Source: Hypomesus transpacificus
Taxonomy: Eukaryota > Chordata > Actinopteri > Osmeriformes > Osmeridae
NCBI RefSeq assembly: GCF_021917145.1
Contig: NC_061060.1
Coordinates: forward strand, 10,131,053 to 10,195,052
Direction of reading: 5' to 3'
DNA: 64,000 bases
Shown: positions 12,301 through 21,993 of the stretch, one piece after another
Position numbering within the stretch: the first letter of the stretch is position 1
How the letters are laid out: each line of letters begins with the position of its first letter
Program-made: the position numbers and the translations under genes
Notes under the pieces: model-generated
Seen by the model: only the letters and a program-made list of their open reading frames with translations
Databases searched by the model: none
What the model was told of the DNA's origin: nothing

Positions 12301-15230
12301 CCTCACTTGATTAATCATGTGTGTAAGGAGGCAGCAAGACGAGCAGGCCTGGACTCCAGGTAGTTGTCTGAGGATAGTGGTGGTCAATGGACGACTGTGG
12401 AGATGGGGTCTAAAGATACAGTAGATATGAATACCGCAGCCTAGAGTCTAGACACTGGGGCTGTGTGGGCGCTGAGGTAGACTGCTAGCATGGAGTTAAG
12501 AGTCTCTGCCAAGTTAAGGATTTAACACAGTAACAGTGAAGGCTGCTTGTTATGGGTAATGTGGGTTATTGTGTTGTGGTGGGAAATGGAAACTGTAGCA
12601 TGACAAAGCAGTGGGGTGAAACGTGTTGGAAAGCTGGGAGCTGGCCGATGCTCCGTCAATCTGTGGAGCTCCGCTTGTGTTCCCGGATGAGCGGCGCTCT
12701 AGGGCCCTTGGTCCTTAGCATTCTCTGCTAGTCTGTAACCCTCACGTCCTTCCTAACTTCCTGCCCCACTCATGTCCAAGAGGAAAGTGATGACAGTGCA
12801 GTGCTGAGGACTGTCCCCCACCCCTCCATTCTCTCCCTCCCCGTCTGTGCCTGCCTGCTGCTCCCCGTCTCCAAGCTGAAAGAGAGCCAGTGACCTTCAA
12901 CCACACCCACAGGCAACCAAAATAAGAAAGAAGGAGAGAGGGGGAGAGGACAGGACTGGTGAGAGGAGAGAGAGAGGCAGCACTGAAGAGAGAAATGAAG
13001 AGAAGAAGAAAAAAAAACATCACAGTTCTCAGGGCATGGAAAATCTCTCCCTCTGAAAGTCAGTGGAGCGCATAGCTGGCTGTGACAAGAACGATGAGCC
13101 TTCTTTCCCCTTTCCTGGTCTGATTAAGGCTCTCACTATGAGATGACCCTCAACACTCCAGCTGGTGTGGGAGAGAGAGAAAATGAAAGAGACCCTGGAT
13201 CTAGATAGCCTGCTGAGAAGGTGGTGATTGAGTCATTGAGATGACCAGAATACTCTCTCCTCACACCTTAAGGTGCTGTGGAAGCTTGACCTTTTCAAAA
13301 TGATACTATGAGGTCCCCGAAAACTCAAGCTGGAGTAACTCAAAAACCCATCTATTCTTAATTTGTTAACGAAATTGTTGCATGGTTACAACAAATCAAG
13401 AAAATAATTAAGGAGGGATTCAAAACATCAGATAGAAAGTATAATTAAAGTTGCAACATCTGCGTTCTGAGATGTGTCCACAGGCTAAAGGCATCTCGCG
13501 CTCTATTTGTCGCCATGCTCTTTTACCCAGCAGGGCAGGAGCCAAGGCAACGAACTGTAGACTACTTCCATACATTACGGAAAATTATGCAAATTTTCAT
13601 TTCACTAAGTGGCATCAAGATGGTTATCGTATAACAAATGGACATAACCGTCAACTGCTCAATATTCTAACACACTGCCTACTAAAGTTATACAGCTGAT
13701 GTTAAAAGGAGGAGGCGGCAAGGGGCGACACAGTGGGTGGGAGGGGGGAGAGAGTAAGAAGAGGGGGAGAGTCGAAGGCACGTAACCTGCCTACAAATGA
13801 ACACCGCAATCATAAAGTCGCGACTTTCTTCGTAATCCAACACTCGTCGTACCGTAACGTTGGTATAGAGCTTCGGTTTTTCAGACGACTCGTCTTCTTG
13901 TCAGGATATTGCGGGTTTTTCCTTAATGATTCCGCGTCAAGCATCAGTCCACTTCTGACCACTTCGACACCTCACAGCGAGAGACCGGCCAACAAGCGCC
14001 GCACGCCTCCATCGCGAGTCATTGGATATCCGGCTTCCAGACCGAGAGCGAGGTGTCAAATACAAGACGGACGTAGCAGCAGATGGCACATGCTCCGTAT
14101 ACGATCCTGCAGGGCTCGAGCTTCACTGACAGATCCAGTGGATATGAAAAAAAGCTACCTTGTGTAGATCTGAACTTGCTTTATTCAGTTAAACTCGAAT
14201 GTGAAGTGGCGAAGGCTTGACTTCTTATAAGATTGGTAATAACCAAATTATGACTTTAAATGGAAGTAGTAGAAGGAAAATATAACTAAATTCAACAAAT
14301 TTAGTTATGAATTAGTGCCAATTCTATTTTTAGAATTTAGATATATATAATTACAAACAGTGTATCTGGACTTCGATGAAAATCTGAGCGCTGGACTTAG
14401 ACTTGAATACGTGGTTTTCAACCAAGCCAAGAGGAGCGGCAAGAACAAGAACGCATGCTTCGGGTAACTACAATCACTCTGAAACTGCTCAATTATGGCA
14501 GTCCATTACTGAAATGGCCATTACAGAACATGTGCATGGAAGGGTTGAATGGAGGTTTTACTCCTGCTATTGCAGTGAGCACAGTTCACATGGAAAATAA
14601 ATTATAGGTTATATTAATAATAGTAATGGAAAATCTAGACTATTGAAGGATCAATATGTGGGACCCTGTGTGCGCCATGTGGCATGGATACAGTCATAGG
14701 GATCTTAAGTTATACCAATGTCCTTTGTTATATCAACAGATGTTATTTAGTCAGCCAGAAATATCCTCACCTGGATTAGATGGAGATTTACACAATCCTA
14801 TTATGTAGGTTTTCATTTGACATGTTCACTCAAAATAACTACAAATAATTGTAATCACACATGGAAAATCTAATTGTTATACTTTAGATCGATAGTTTAC
14901 ATTTCTAGATTTGTTCTGGTCTGTAGGTGTATATTTTATTTAGTTGGTATTGAGACAAGCCTTTAGATGGTACTGTTTATAAAGATGAATTGGGATTTTG
15001 GAGCAATTCATCTTCCTTTTATCTGCATCTATGTACACCTGGCAAACCTCCAGCATTTTGAGATGAACAGATGGGACAGATTAGAGGCTGTGTATGTTAA
15101 CAAATTGCTACCTGTGTGTCTGTGTGTGTAAATATACTCTGAGTGTGTGTGTGGTGTGTGATGAAATGAAGGGATTCTAGTGCTATAATGTATTACCTGG
15201 GTTAATGGTGAAAGCATTCCTGCCCCACTG

Positions 15231-15265
<35 letters not shown>

Positions 15266-18200
15266 ACAATGTGCTACACATGACAAACATGCAAGATGAC
15301 ATTCTATCCACCTAGTGCTGGGGAGTAATAAACAAATATTTCACCTAAACCCCACTTTTACAGGCTATTACTCAAAGTTCCAGAGGAATAAGCTGCACTG
15401 GCATGTCAACACGATGTCATTTTCTAGTTGTGGGGAATGATGAATTTGGTCATTATTGATGAGCAGAGTGGACACACAGTGCTGTCATCCTGGCCACTCA
15501 CTCAGAACCGAATAAATTATGGGAGTCGACAAGCCGTCAAAACACAAACACAGGCTGACAGAAAGACTCCAGGGCTTCTGGGTACAATTTAAGATGTGTG
15601 CTGAATTACTAAAACCGCCATGGGGAGATGAGAGAGAAAAAAAAAAAAAGAGAATGAGAAAGCCAGGGCATTGTGGCCATTCCCTCTCACCACGTGTTTG
15701 GGTTTGTTCAGATAAAGCACCAATTTTCAATTTCAATATTCTCTCAGTCAGCGGCTTGGTAGAATGCATTCAATTCCAGCACTGATAATCAAGTTGCAGG
15801 CTGCAGTGGAACAAGAAGGCCTCACAGATAATCAGATATTAGTGATGCTGGCGTCCATGTCTCTTCTCTCCAAGCCCCCAAGCAGAGTCGTCCATCTAGG
15901 TCCTCTCTCATCGGTCTCACTCATCTGTTTCAGCAGACTTATTAATGTCTTTAATTTCTCCAGATCCCCAGTGATGAATACATTTGAATTTATTCATACA
16001 GGCTGGCTGCTGGCACAGACTGTCCAGGAATATGGCATGGTTCACCCCAACTCCTCCTCTCAATATTAAATCACTTTCTGTTTGCATTTTCCTCCTTGCT
16101 CTCTTTCTCTCCCTCCCCTTCACTCCTGGTCTCCCCCCTAGTTTATTTATGAACTATTACCATCATGCAGTAACACTTTATTAGGCATGTAGACAGCCAA
16201 GGATATAAATCTCTCACTTTTCCACTCCAGCTCTCTCTCACGCGCACACGTACACACGCGCACACGTGCAGAGTGAGCTCAACATGGATGTCAGCTCCTG
16301 CCAGTCATGCGGAGGAAAGAGATGGATAACTGTGTCCTATCGCAGGCAGTTTACAAGTGCGTAAACACACGTTACTTACAGGTAGCTGTTCTCTATGGGC
16401 CGCCTTGTTGACAATCGCTCACACAATCACCCGTTCCAAGTGTTGCCATTATGGCATATCAGGCCTTGTAATGGTTTCATATTAAAATGCCATCAATTCA
16501 GTGGAGTGGTTGCCACCCCTGGCTGCTGCGGGGCTGACGGCCGCGTCCCCCCGTCTGAGCGCTGTCTCTCTCTGAGAGCCATGGTGCCCCCGGAGGCCCA
16601 CCAGCTCAATACGATAAAGAGAGGCTGCTTCGATTGCACCGTAAAGTCAATGATCATTTCTCACGGCGAGATCGATAGCGAGGTTTTATACTGTCCCACG
16701 GGCTGAAATATGGCCCGACGAGCACAAAAATTAACACACTCATATTCAATGGGTGTTGGATTACTGAATTTGTATCGCCAGCGTGCGCTCAAAGGCACAA
16801 CACGGAGTGGGCTATGGAAGAAGCCACCTTAAAAAAACATTCTCAAACTAAAACAAAGAGTTATCAATATTCCGCCAAAATGAGAAGATAATTTATGCAG
16901 CGTAGAGAATGCGGCAGCCACAATGAGAATCAACAAGGCACACTAAACAGGCAGAGGAACAGGCTCCGACAGGGCGCCTGGCTGCGCTTCGACACAATTA
17001 ATTAATAATGAATAAGGTAGAGACACGGAAGCAAAAACCTCTTTAAAGGAAAACCAGAAGAAATTCCCTGAGTTAGCTAGGGTAGACGGTTGGACTTTCA
17101 TAGCAAGCGAGGCGCATTTGAATAAAACAGCCGCAGAGGAGGGATGAAACAGTCAAACAGCTCTTCAGCATGCATGGCTAGGGCAGACAACACTCCAGAC
17201 CAAAGATGTGGAAGGTTCAGTGCTTATTTTGGCAGGAAAAACATTTCCCTCCATGGCAAAAGAGCATCAACCTACGACAGACATTGTTGAGCTTTGAAAA
17301 CTAACCTTTAGAGCCTGCATCATCCATGTCAAATGTGTTATGCACCAGATAAAGTGTAGAACGAAACAGTCCCTTGTTCTGTTCCTGAGTTCTGCTGTGT
17401 GTCTAACGCTAGTTGTTTATCTCTCCCTATGCCTCAGGCATGGTGCCCACGCCCCAGGTGTGCGTATCAACCCTGGTCACGGTCAGCACCATGGCAGTGG
17501 TCGACCTCTACCTACTGGAGCAGAGCATGCTGGGAGCTCGTGGTGGGGTTCCGGGACCCGGCATCTGGCAGTGCGTTGCCGTGTTGCTAGGCGACCTGTG
17601 CTTCCTTCTGGCACTGCGTTTCGTGTCGGCGGGCGTAGTGTCAGAGGCACAATCCCCTCGCCGTGGCTTCGCCAACACTCTCTGGTTCCTCTTCCTGTCC
17701 CTGCTGCAGCTCAAGCTCTTCTTCGTGTGTCAGAACTACCGGCAGGAACGCCGTCCACCTGACCCGCTGGCCAGGAAGACTCTGACCCTGCTGCTGTCTA
17801 TCTGCCTGCCCTCGCTCTTCCTCATCCTGACGGGGGCCGACAACATGACGCCGCTGCGCAGGAAGCAGGAGGTGCGCGGGCGGTTGCTCTGGGTGGTGGT
17901 GGACCTGCTAGATGTGCTGGACCTGCAGGCGGGCCTGTGGGAGGCCCACGTTGGGACTGGAGGGCCTGGGGCGGGTGAGCTGGGCCTACCCCTGTGGGCT
18001 GAGGGCCTGGTGTTCTTCTACTGCTACGCCCTGCTGCTGCTGCTGCCCTGCGTGGCCCTCACAGAGCTGGGGGCAGCCACCCTGCCTGGCCAGAGGGGGC
18101 CCCGCAAGGAAGCTCTGTACCCCTGGCTCAGCCTGGTCACCATCAACGTGTTCACGCTGGGCCTGAGGGGCACGGGCATGCTGTGGTACAGGGACCCACG

Positions 18201-19391
18201 CGTCTCCACCGTCTTCCTGGGGAAGAACCTGCTGGCCCTGGCTATGAAACTCACCTCTGCCTGGGAGAGGCGCAAGCTGGACCGTGGGGGCGCTCGAGGG
18301 CCAGGGGCCAGGGCTGGGACAGAGGCAGGGGACACAACCCTGCCAAGCCAGAACTCAGAGCAGCAGGGAGAGGCCCAGGCCCAGGGGAAGACTTCCTCCG
18401 GGCCTCCCTCCCGCTACCACACACTGTCACGCTCCCACAGCCACGCCCACTCCACCGTCAGCTTGGATCATACAGATGCCCCACTGGGCCCCTCCTTCAT
18501 CTCTCATGAACTCTAGAGACTCTTCAGTAGTAAAAGCTACTACAGACTCTTGGACACACACACACACACACATTAACACATTGTACACACAACCCTTGCT
18601 GTTTGGACAAGCCAGCGCAGTAACTCATCTCATTAAACTTGGATCACTTTGGTTAAAGGGATGATTTATCCAGCCAGGGGGGTGCTGGCAAGCCTTAGGC
18701 TTTTGGTGTCTGAGGGGGAGGAGAGAGAGAGAGAGGGAGGGAGGGCCTCGGGGTAGATGTACAGTCAAGTGCCTTCCTTTCCAAGGAGCTCCTATTCTCA
18801 GCACTGGCGTTGGTACACTATCTTGTGTGCCATTTGAGCATATGCTGTATGTACACCATTACGCTACTTCACAGCTGTTGTCGGTGTCGGCTGCACTTCC
18901 AGAACAGCCTCCAATAAACTGTAATAAAACGTTTCACACTCCTCCTGCTCTGGTGTGTACCGTGGGAGTGGTATTGGCAGGCTGTCACCTCCAACACGGA
19001 TGGAACATGATCAGAGATCACTCCCGACTGGGCGGGGGCGGGGCTGTGGGGAACGGGCTCGGGGAACATCGTCCACAAAAACGTTCCAAACATCCACTGT
19101 ACCAAAGCTAATGCTAAGGCCCTCCTTACATAACTTCACCAAAACCGAGTGTTTTGTATGTCAGACAGTAAGGGTGAGAGCTGGGGCTAGTGGAGGGAAT
19201 CACAGCTCTGGACACATCTGAGGCGACGGGCCGTGTTAAGTCTGCACATGGATGACACGCAGAGGAAGAGCCGTCATTTTTCACAATTACACCAGCACCA
19301 TCAGCTCTGATAGGCTGGCGGTAATCCCTCAGCTGGCTGTCTGCTTGTCTGCCTTTAATGTTGAAAGAGAAGAGTCGAAAGATGTGATAGG

Positions 19392-19428
<37 letters not shown>

Positions 19429-21036
19429 AGAGAGCAGGAGGGAGAAGGAGGGTGTGGGAGAGACAAAAATCAAGTTTGTGTGTGTGTATGTGAGAGAAAA
19501 ACCACATGCACTTTCTGGGACAGGAGAGGGTCTATTCCATCATCATTAGTGCTCTCTAATGCACTGTGTGTAAACCTCTGCCTCCCCTCAAACCATTAAT
19601 ACTTCTATTAATTGAAATTGCGAACCATTTGTCAAAATGCTAAAAGCTTATTTGCTTCCACTTTATAGTTGATTTACAGGGCATATTTACAGGATGTGTT
19701 GAAAGGATAAAAAAACTCACTCACTCACCCTCTCTCACACACACACACATTCATTTAAAGTGGTGTATTATCTCGGGGGAGTTTCTCTCTGGTTCAGAGG
19801 GATTCGGGAGGGAATCAGCATGCCGATGAACTGTAGCGACAGAGTCCGTCTCCCTCCCCTCCTCCTCCTCTCTCTTTCATCTCTCGCTCCCTTGCTCATT
19901 CTACATTTCAAACACACGTATTCTGGATGCTCTCCCCGTTGGGCAGTTTTTCACATTTCTAATATAATGGCTGTAACTGCACCGGCAGCAGCCTCTGCAC
20001 ATTACTACTGCCTTGAATTTGTCACACCTGTTAAGACCCCGATACAATGCTCAGCAATCCTCAACTCCTCTTGAATCTCAGCCCAGTCCCACAAATAGTG
20101 GGAAACCAATTCTGTCTGTCTGTCCATCCTTCCAGCCTGTCTTTTATTTCTATCTAATGTCCGTCTGTCCTTCATTCCTTCCTCTAACCATCTCTTTGTT
20201 CTTCTATTCCTCTTCATTCGCCTGTGTTAATTTCGATGTGGACTGTAATTATTGTCCTCCACCAAAGCTGGCAGCTCCCCCCTTTTGTCTACTGCTCCCT
20301 CTTTTATTTCTCTCGTTTGTTTAAATTTGCCCAGCGGCCGACAGGCAGCCTACCTCTCTGTGCTTCCACTGTCAAGGGTGGTTAGTTAGAGAAGTGGGAA
20401 AAAAAACCTAGGAGGAGTAGAGAGGGAAGATTAAAAGACAAGATTCAGCGCCTAAGGCAGAATGGCTGCCTACGGCCATTTATTTACAGTTTACTACCCA
20501 CACACACACTCAGCCTACGAAGGGGCAATGTAGCAAGGACACAGGGCCAAACAAGACAACAGAGCAACAAAGTACAAGAATATGGCAAATGCACTGCCTT
20601 ATCTCCCCAAAAAGGCACCTTCAGACAAATATGACTGCTTTGCTTGGCTGCAATTCATCTCACCTCATTACCGTTGATGTCAAGGCATCTTTCCCTAAGA
20701 CTCTGAAAGCCCCACAAGTATGGGAGGAGAGAGACTTAACAGACGGATATCTAAATCATTCATCATAGCTGAGCTCTCAAAGGGCACATCCACCACACAC
20801 TTTTGGCAGGGACTTCCAAGTATATTTCATGAGCTACCGATGAAGCGCAATATCCTGACAGTTGTCAGGATTGAAGGGGAATGAGCCAGACATGCTGGGA
20901 GGTGTGAGTTTACCTGTCCCAGAATAGGACCTAGCGGGGGTCCGGGAGCTGCCTGTCCTGCCCTCACGATGCAGCGGATCACACCCCCCATGTCCACCTT
21001 CTTCACCACCTTGGCTGCCCTGGAGACCTTCGACAT
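6316..21036 (-). CDS. mrpl11: Mitochondrial ribosomal protein L11 (uL11m)
   Basis: Component of the large mitoribosomal subunit (uL11 stalk-base family). Coding exons on the - strand: 21036-20914, 8387-8292, 7185-7092, 6759-6600, 6421-6316. They join in phase to 192 residues plus stop, the length I recall for human MRPL11. The start [20 protein letters not shown] leads into the uL11 N-domain ([19 protein letters not shown], then [20 protein letters not shown]). The C-domain follows ([20 protein letters not shown], ending [16 protein letters not shown]). The tail is a Glu/Ala-rich helix ending in a poly-Ala run and SSKKK. Intron 1 is 12.5 kb against 178-1,106 bp for the others, and it contains the TMEM121-family gene on the opposite strand. 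An acceptor-like TAG at 21078-21080 suggests a 41-nt 5' leader joined to an upstream non-coding exon, which I could not locate. Confidence 0.96.
6341..6366 (-). repeat. Triplet repeat coding poly-alanine in mrpl11
   Basis: A CCG/CAG run on the + strand reads GCT/GCG on the - strand and encodes seven consecutive alanines in the last mrpl11 exon, just before the SSKKK end. It is a likely length-variable site. Confidence 0.75.
6761..6811. repeat. CA-type microsatellite
   Basis: Imperfect CA/CGCA repeat in mrpl11 intron 3, directly next to the acceptor of exon 4 (exon begins at 6759). On the transcribed strand it is a GT repeat running up to the acceptor. Confidence 0.85.
8618..8637. repeat. GT dinucleotide repeat
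   Basis: About ten uninterrupted GT units in the large first intron of mrpl11. Confidence 0.8.
8640..13700. other. mrpl11 intron 1, left part: no gene, conserved-element-like stretches
   Basis: No coding exon seen. Several blocks are complex, balanced in composition, and rich in TAATTA/ATTAAA-type homeodomain-like words: about 8940-9190, 9430-9560, 10180-10460 and 10690-10880. This is the look of vertebrate conserved non-coding elements, but conservation cannot be tested here. The rest is unremarkable, apart from short purine or pyrimidine tracts. Confidence 0.4.
9781..9809. repeat. C-rich homopyrimidine tract
   Basis: A run of C blocks broken by single or paired T. It is a near-mirror pyrimidine tract able in principle to form triplex DNA. 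No coding sense. Confidence 0.7.
13730..14130. promoter_or_regulatory. CpG island inside mrpl11 intron 1, candidate promoter of the nested TMEM121-family gene
   Basis: This 400-bp stretch has dozens of CpG dinucleotides, while the DNA on both sides is CpG-poor. It lies 3.3 kb upstream of the TMEM121-family start codon on the same (+) strand. That gene's coding exon begins right after a splice acceptor, so a non-coding first exon is expected upstream. A 144-codon open frame spans the island but resembles nothing I know. The promoter role is inferred. Confidence 0.5.
15231..15268. repeat. CA microsatellite
   Basis: About 19 CA/CGCA units in mrpl11 intron 1. Confidence 0.85.
16380..17060. promoter_or_regulatory. 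Conserved-element-like block upstream of the TMEM121-family gene
   Basis: Non-repetitive DNA without long reading frames, dense in AT-core words (ATTAAAATG, AATTAACACAC, AATTAATTAATAATGAATAA). It sits 0.4-1.1 kb before the nested gene. It looks like enhancer-type conserved non-coding DNA, but this is judged from composition only. Confidence 0.3.
17440..18516 (+). CDS. TMEM121-family multi-pass membrane protein nested in mrpl11 intron 1
   Basis: An intronless coding exon of 358 residues. The ATG at 17440 lies two bases after a splice acceptor (CAG ending 17437), so a 5' non-coding exon exists upstream. Family hallmarks: [20 protein letters not shown] at the N-terminus, [80 protein letters not shown] and [16 protein letters not shown]. 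About six hydrophobic segments can be seen. The C-terminal 80 residues are Gly/Gln/Ser-rich, ending in a His/Ser-rich tail. In human, TMEM121 and TMEM121B lie on other chromosomes (14 and 22, from memory), so this may be a further fish paralogue. The molecular role of the family is poorly defined, and the gene is read opposite to its host mrpl11. Confidence 0.9.
   Translation: MVPTPQVCVSTLVTVSTMAVVDLYLLEQSMLGARGGVPGPGIWQCVAVLLGDLCFLLALRFVSAGVVSEAQSPRRGFANTLWFLFLSLLQLKLFFVCQNYRQERRPPDPLARKTLTLLLSICLPSLFLILTGADNMTPLRRKQEVRGRLLWVVVDLLDVLDLQAGLWEAHVGTGGPGAGELGLPLWAEGLVFFYCYALLLLLPCVALTELGAATLPGQRGPRKEALYPWLSLVTINVFTLGLRGTGMLWYRDPRVSTVFLGKNLLALAMKLTSAWERRKLDRGGARGPGARAGTEAGDTTLPSQNSEQQGEAQAQGKTSSGPPSRYHTLSRSHSHAHSTVSLDHTDAPLGPSFISHEL
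18913..18928 (+). terminator. Poly(A) signals of the TMEM121-family gene
   Basis: Two AATAAA hexamers, at 18913-18918 and 18923-18928, lie about 400 bp after the stop codon on the same strand. They define a short 3' UTR that also carries a CA repeat near 18556-18572. Confidence 0.6.
18929..20913. other. mrpl11 intron 1, right part: no gene
   Basis: No coding exon seen. It contains a GT microsatellite (19393-19426) and CT-rich stretches (about 19840-19900 and 20105-20320). A complex stretch at about 20600-20720 resembles conserved non-coding DNA by composition only. Confidence 0.5.
19393..19426. repeat. GT microsatellite
   Basis: About 17 uninterrupted GT units, followed by a shorter GT tract near 19477-19493. 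Confidence 0.88.
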
Positions 21037-21969
21037 GTCAGTCTGTCTGTTTGTCTATCTCCGTATCTTCTCGCTGCCTAAGAGAAATGAACACAGTGCA
21101 TGGTGTTAGCATTTAGGAGGAAACTAGGAAACGAGATGGTCTGTGATAGCAACTGCAACAAATCATTTACATGCTGGACTCATTAAAAGGTAATGTAATT
21201 TGATCGATACTGACACCTCAGGACAAGTCCATGGGTTTTCATTTTGCAGAAGTTGAGCAATTAGAAGCCATTAGAAAATCTTTGACTTCGATCTCTTGCG
21301 CGAGAGTCACCTATCCTCCAGGAATTGGTAGAGAGAGGATCAGACAGAGAGGGGAGTGAGGCCAGGCTTTGGTCTTGGCAGGGTTTAGGTTTCTCTATGA
21401 TGAAACCACGGGATGCACTACAAATCCCTCTGTCTACCCTGCTCCCTTCACAGTCTCTCTGCTCTGATCTGGGAAAGGCCTCTGCACAGCCCTCCCCATC
21501 AGCAGGGGTCAGAGGATAGACTGGTGTTATGGTAGGAGGGGCCAGGGGGATAAATGACACTATAATAAAAAGGAGGTGACAGATTCGTCACTCTCCACAG
21601 AGTAGCATGTCTACTTTCCCCTTCCACCTTCAAATGCATTACCAAATTACCAGTCAATTAGCAGAGTGGGCTGAACTGCTGCCCTGGCCTGGGGAGGCAA
21701 CCGGCATAAATAGCAGGTCTGCAGTCCTCCGGGGAGGCAGAGCGTCGAGATCAATGTGTGTGGAGGAGAGACAAGTAGGAGTTTTGAGGTTTGGCCAGGT
21801 GATGCTGGGTGAGGCCTGCATTCAATAACCGTGAGCACTTAGGTGGAGAGAGCGAGAGCTTTACTACCGATCCTGCATGGGCGACCGAGAGGAACAGATG
21901 ACATCAACAAGAGGCGATAACGATCGAAAAGATGTATGGCTGCATGCGCCTTTGAGAGTTACAAAGTAG

Positions 21970-21993
21970 AACTTTTCTCCTGTGAGAAAAGTT
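21970..21993. repeat. Perfect short inverted repeat
   Basis: Arms AACTTTTCTC and GAGAAAAGTT are exact complements separated by the 4-base loop CTGT. The repeat lies about 0.9 kb upstream of the mrpl11 start codon. Confidence 0.7.

Noticed and set aside
13733..14167. A 144-codon protein over the CpG island
   Set aside because: No recognisable family, no splice context, and composition explained by CpG richness; more likely promoter or non-coding exon.
17340..18664. Other frames over the TMEM121-family exon
   Set aside because: They lack hydrophobic segments and family matches; they arise from GC-rich codon use.
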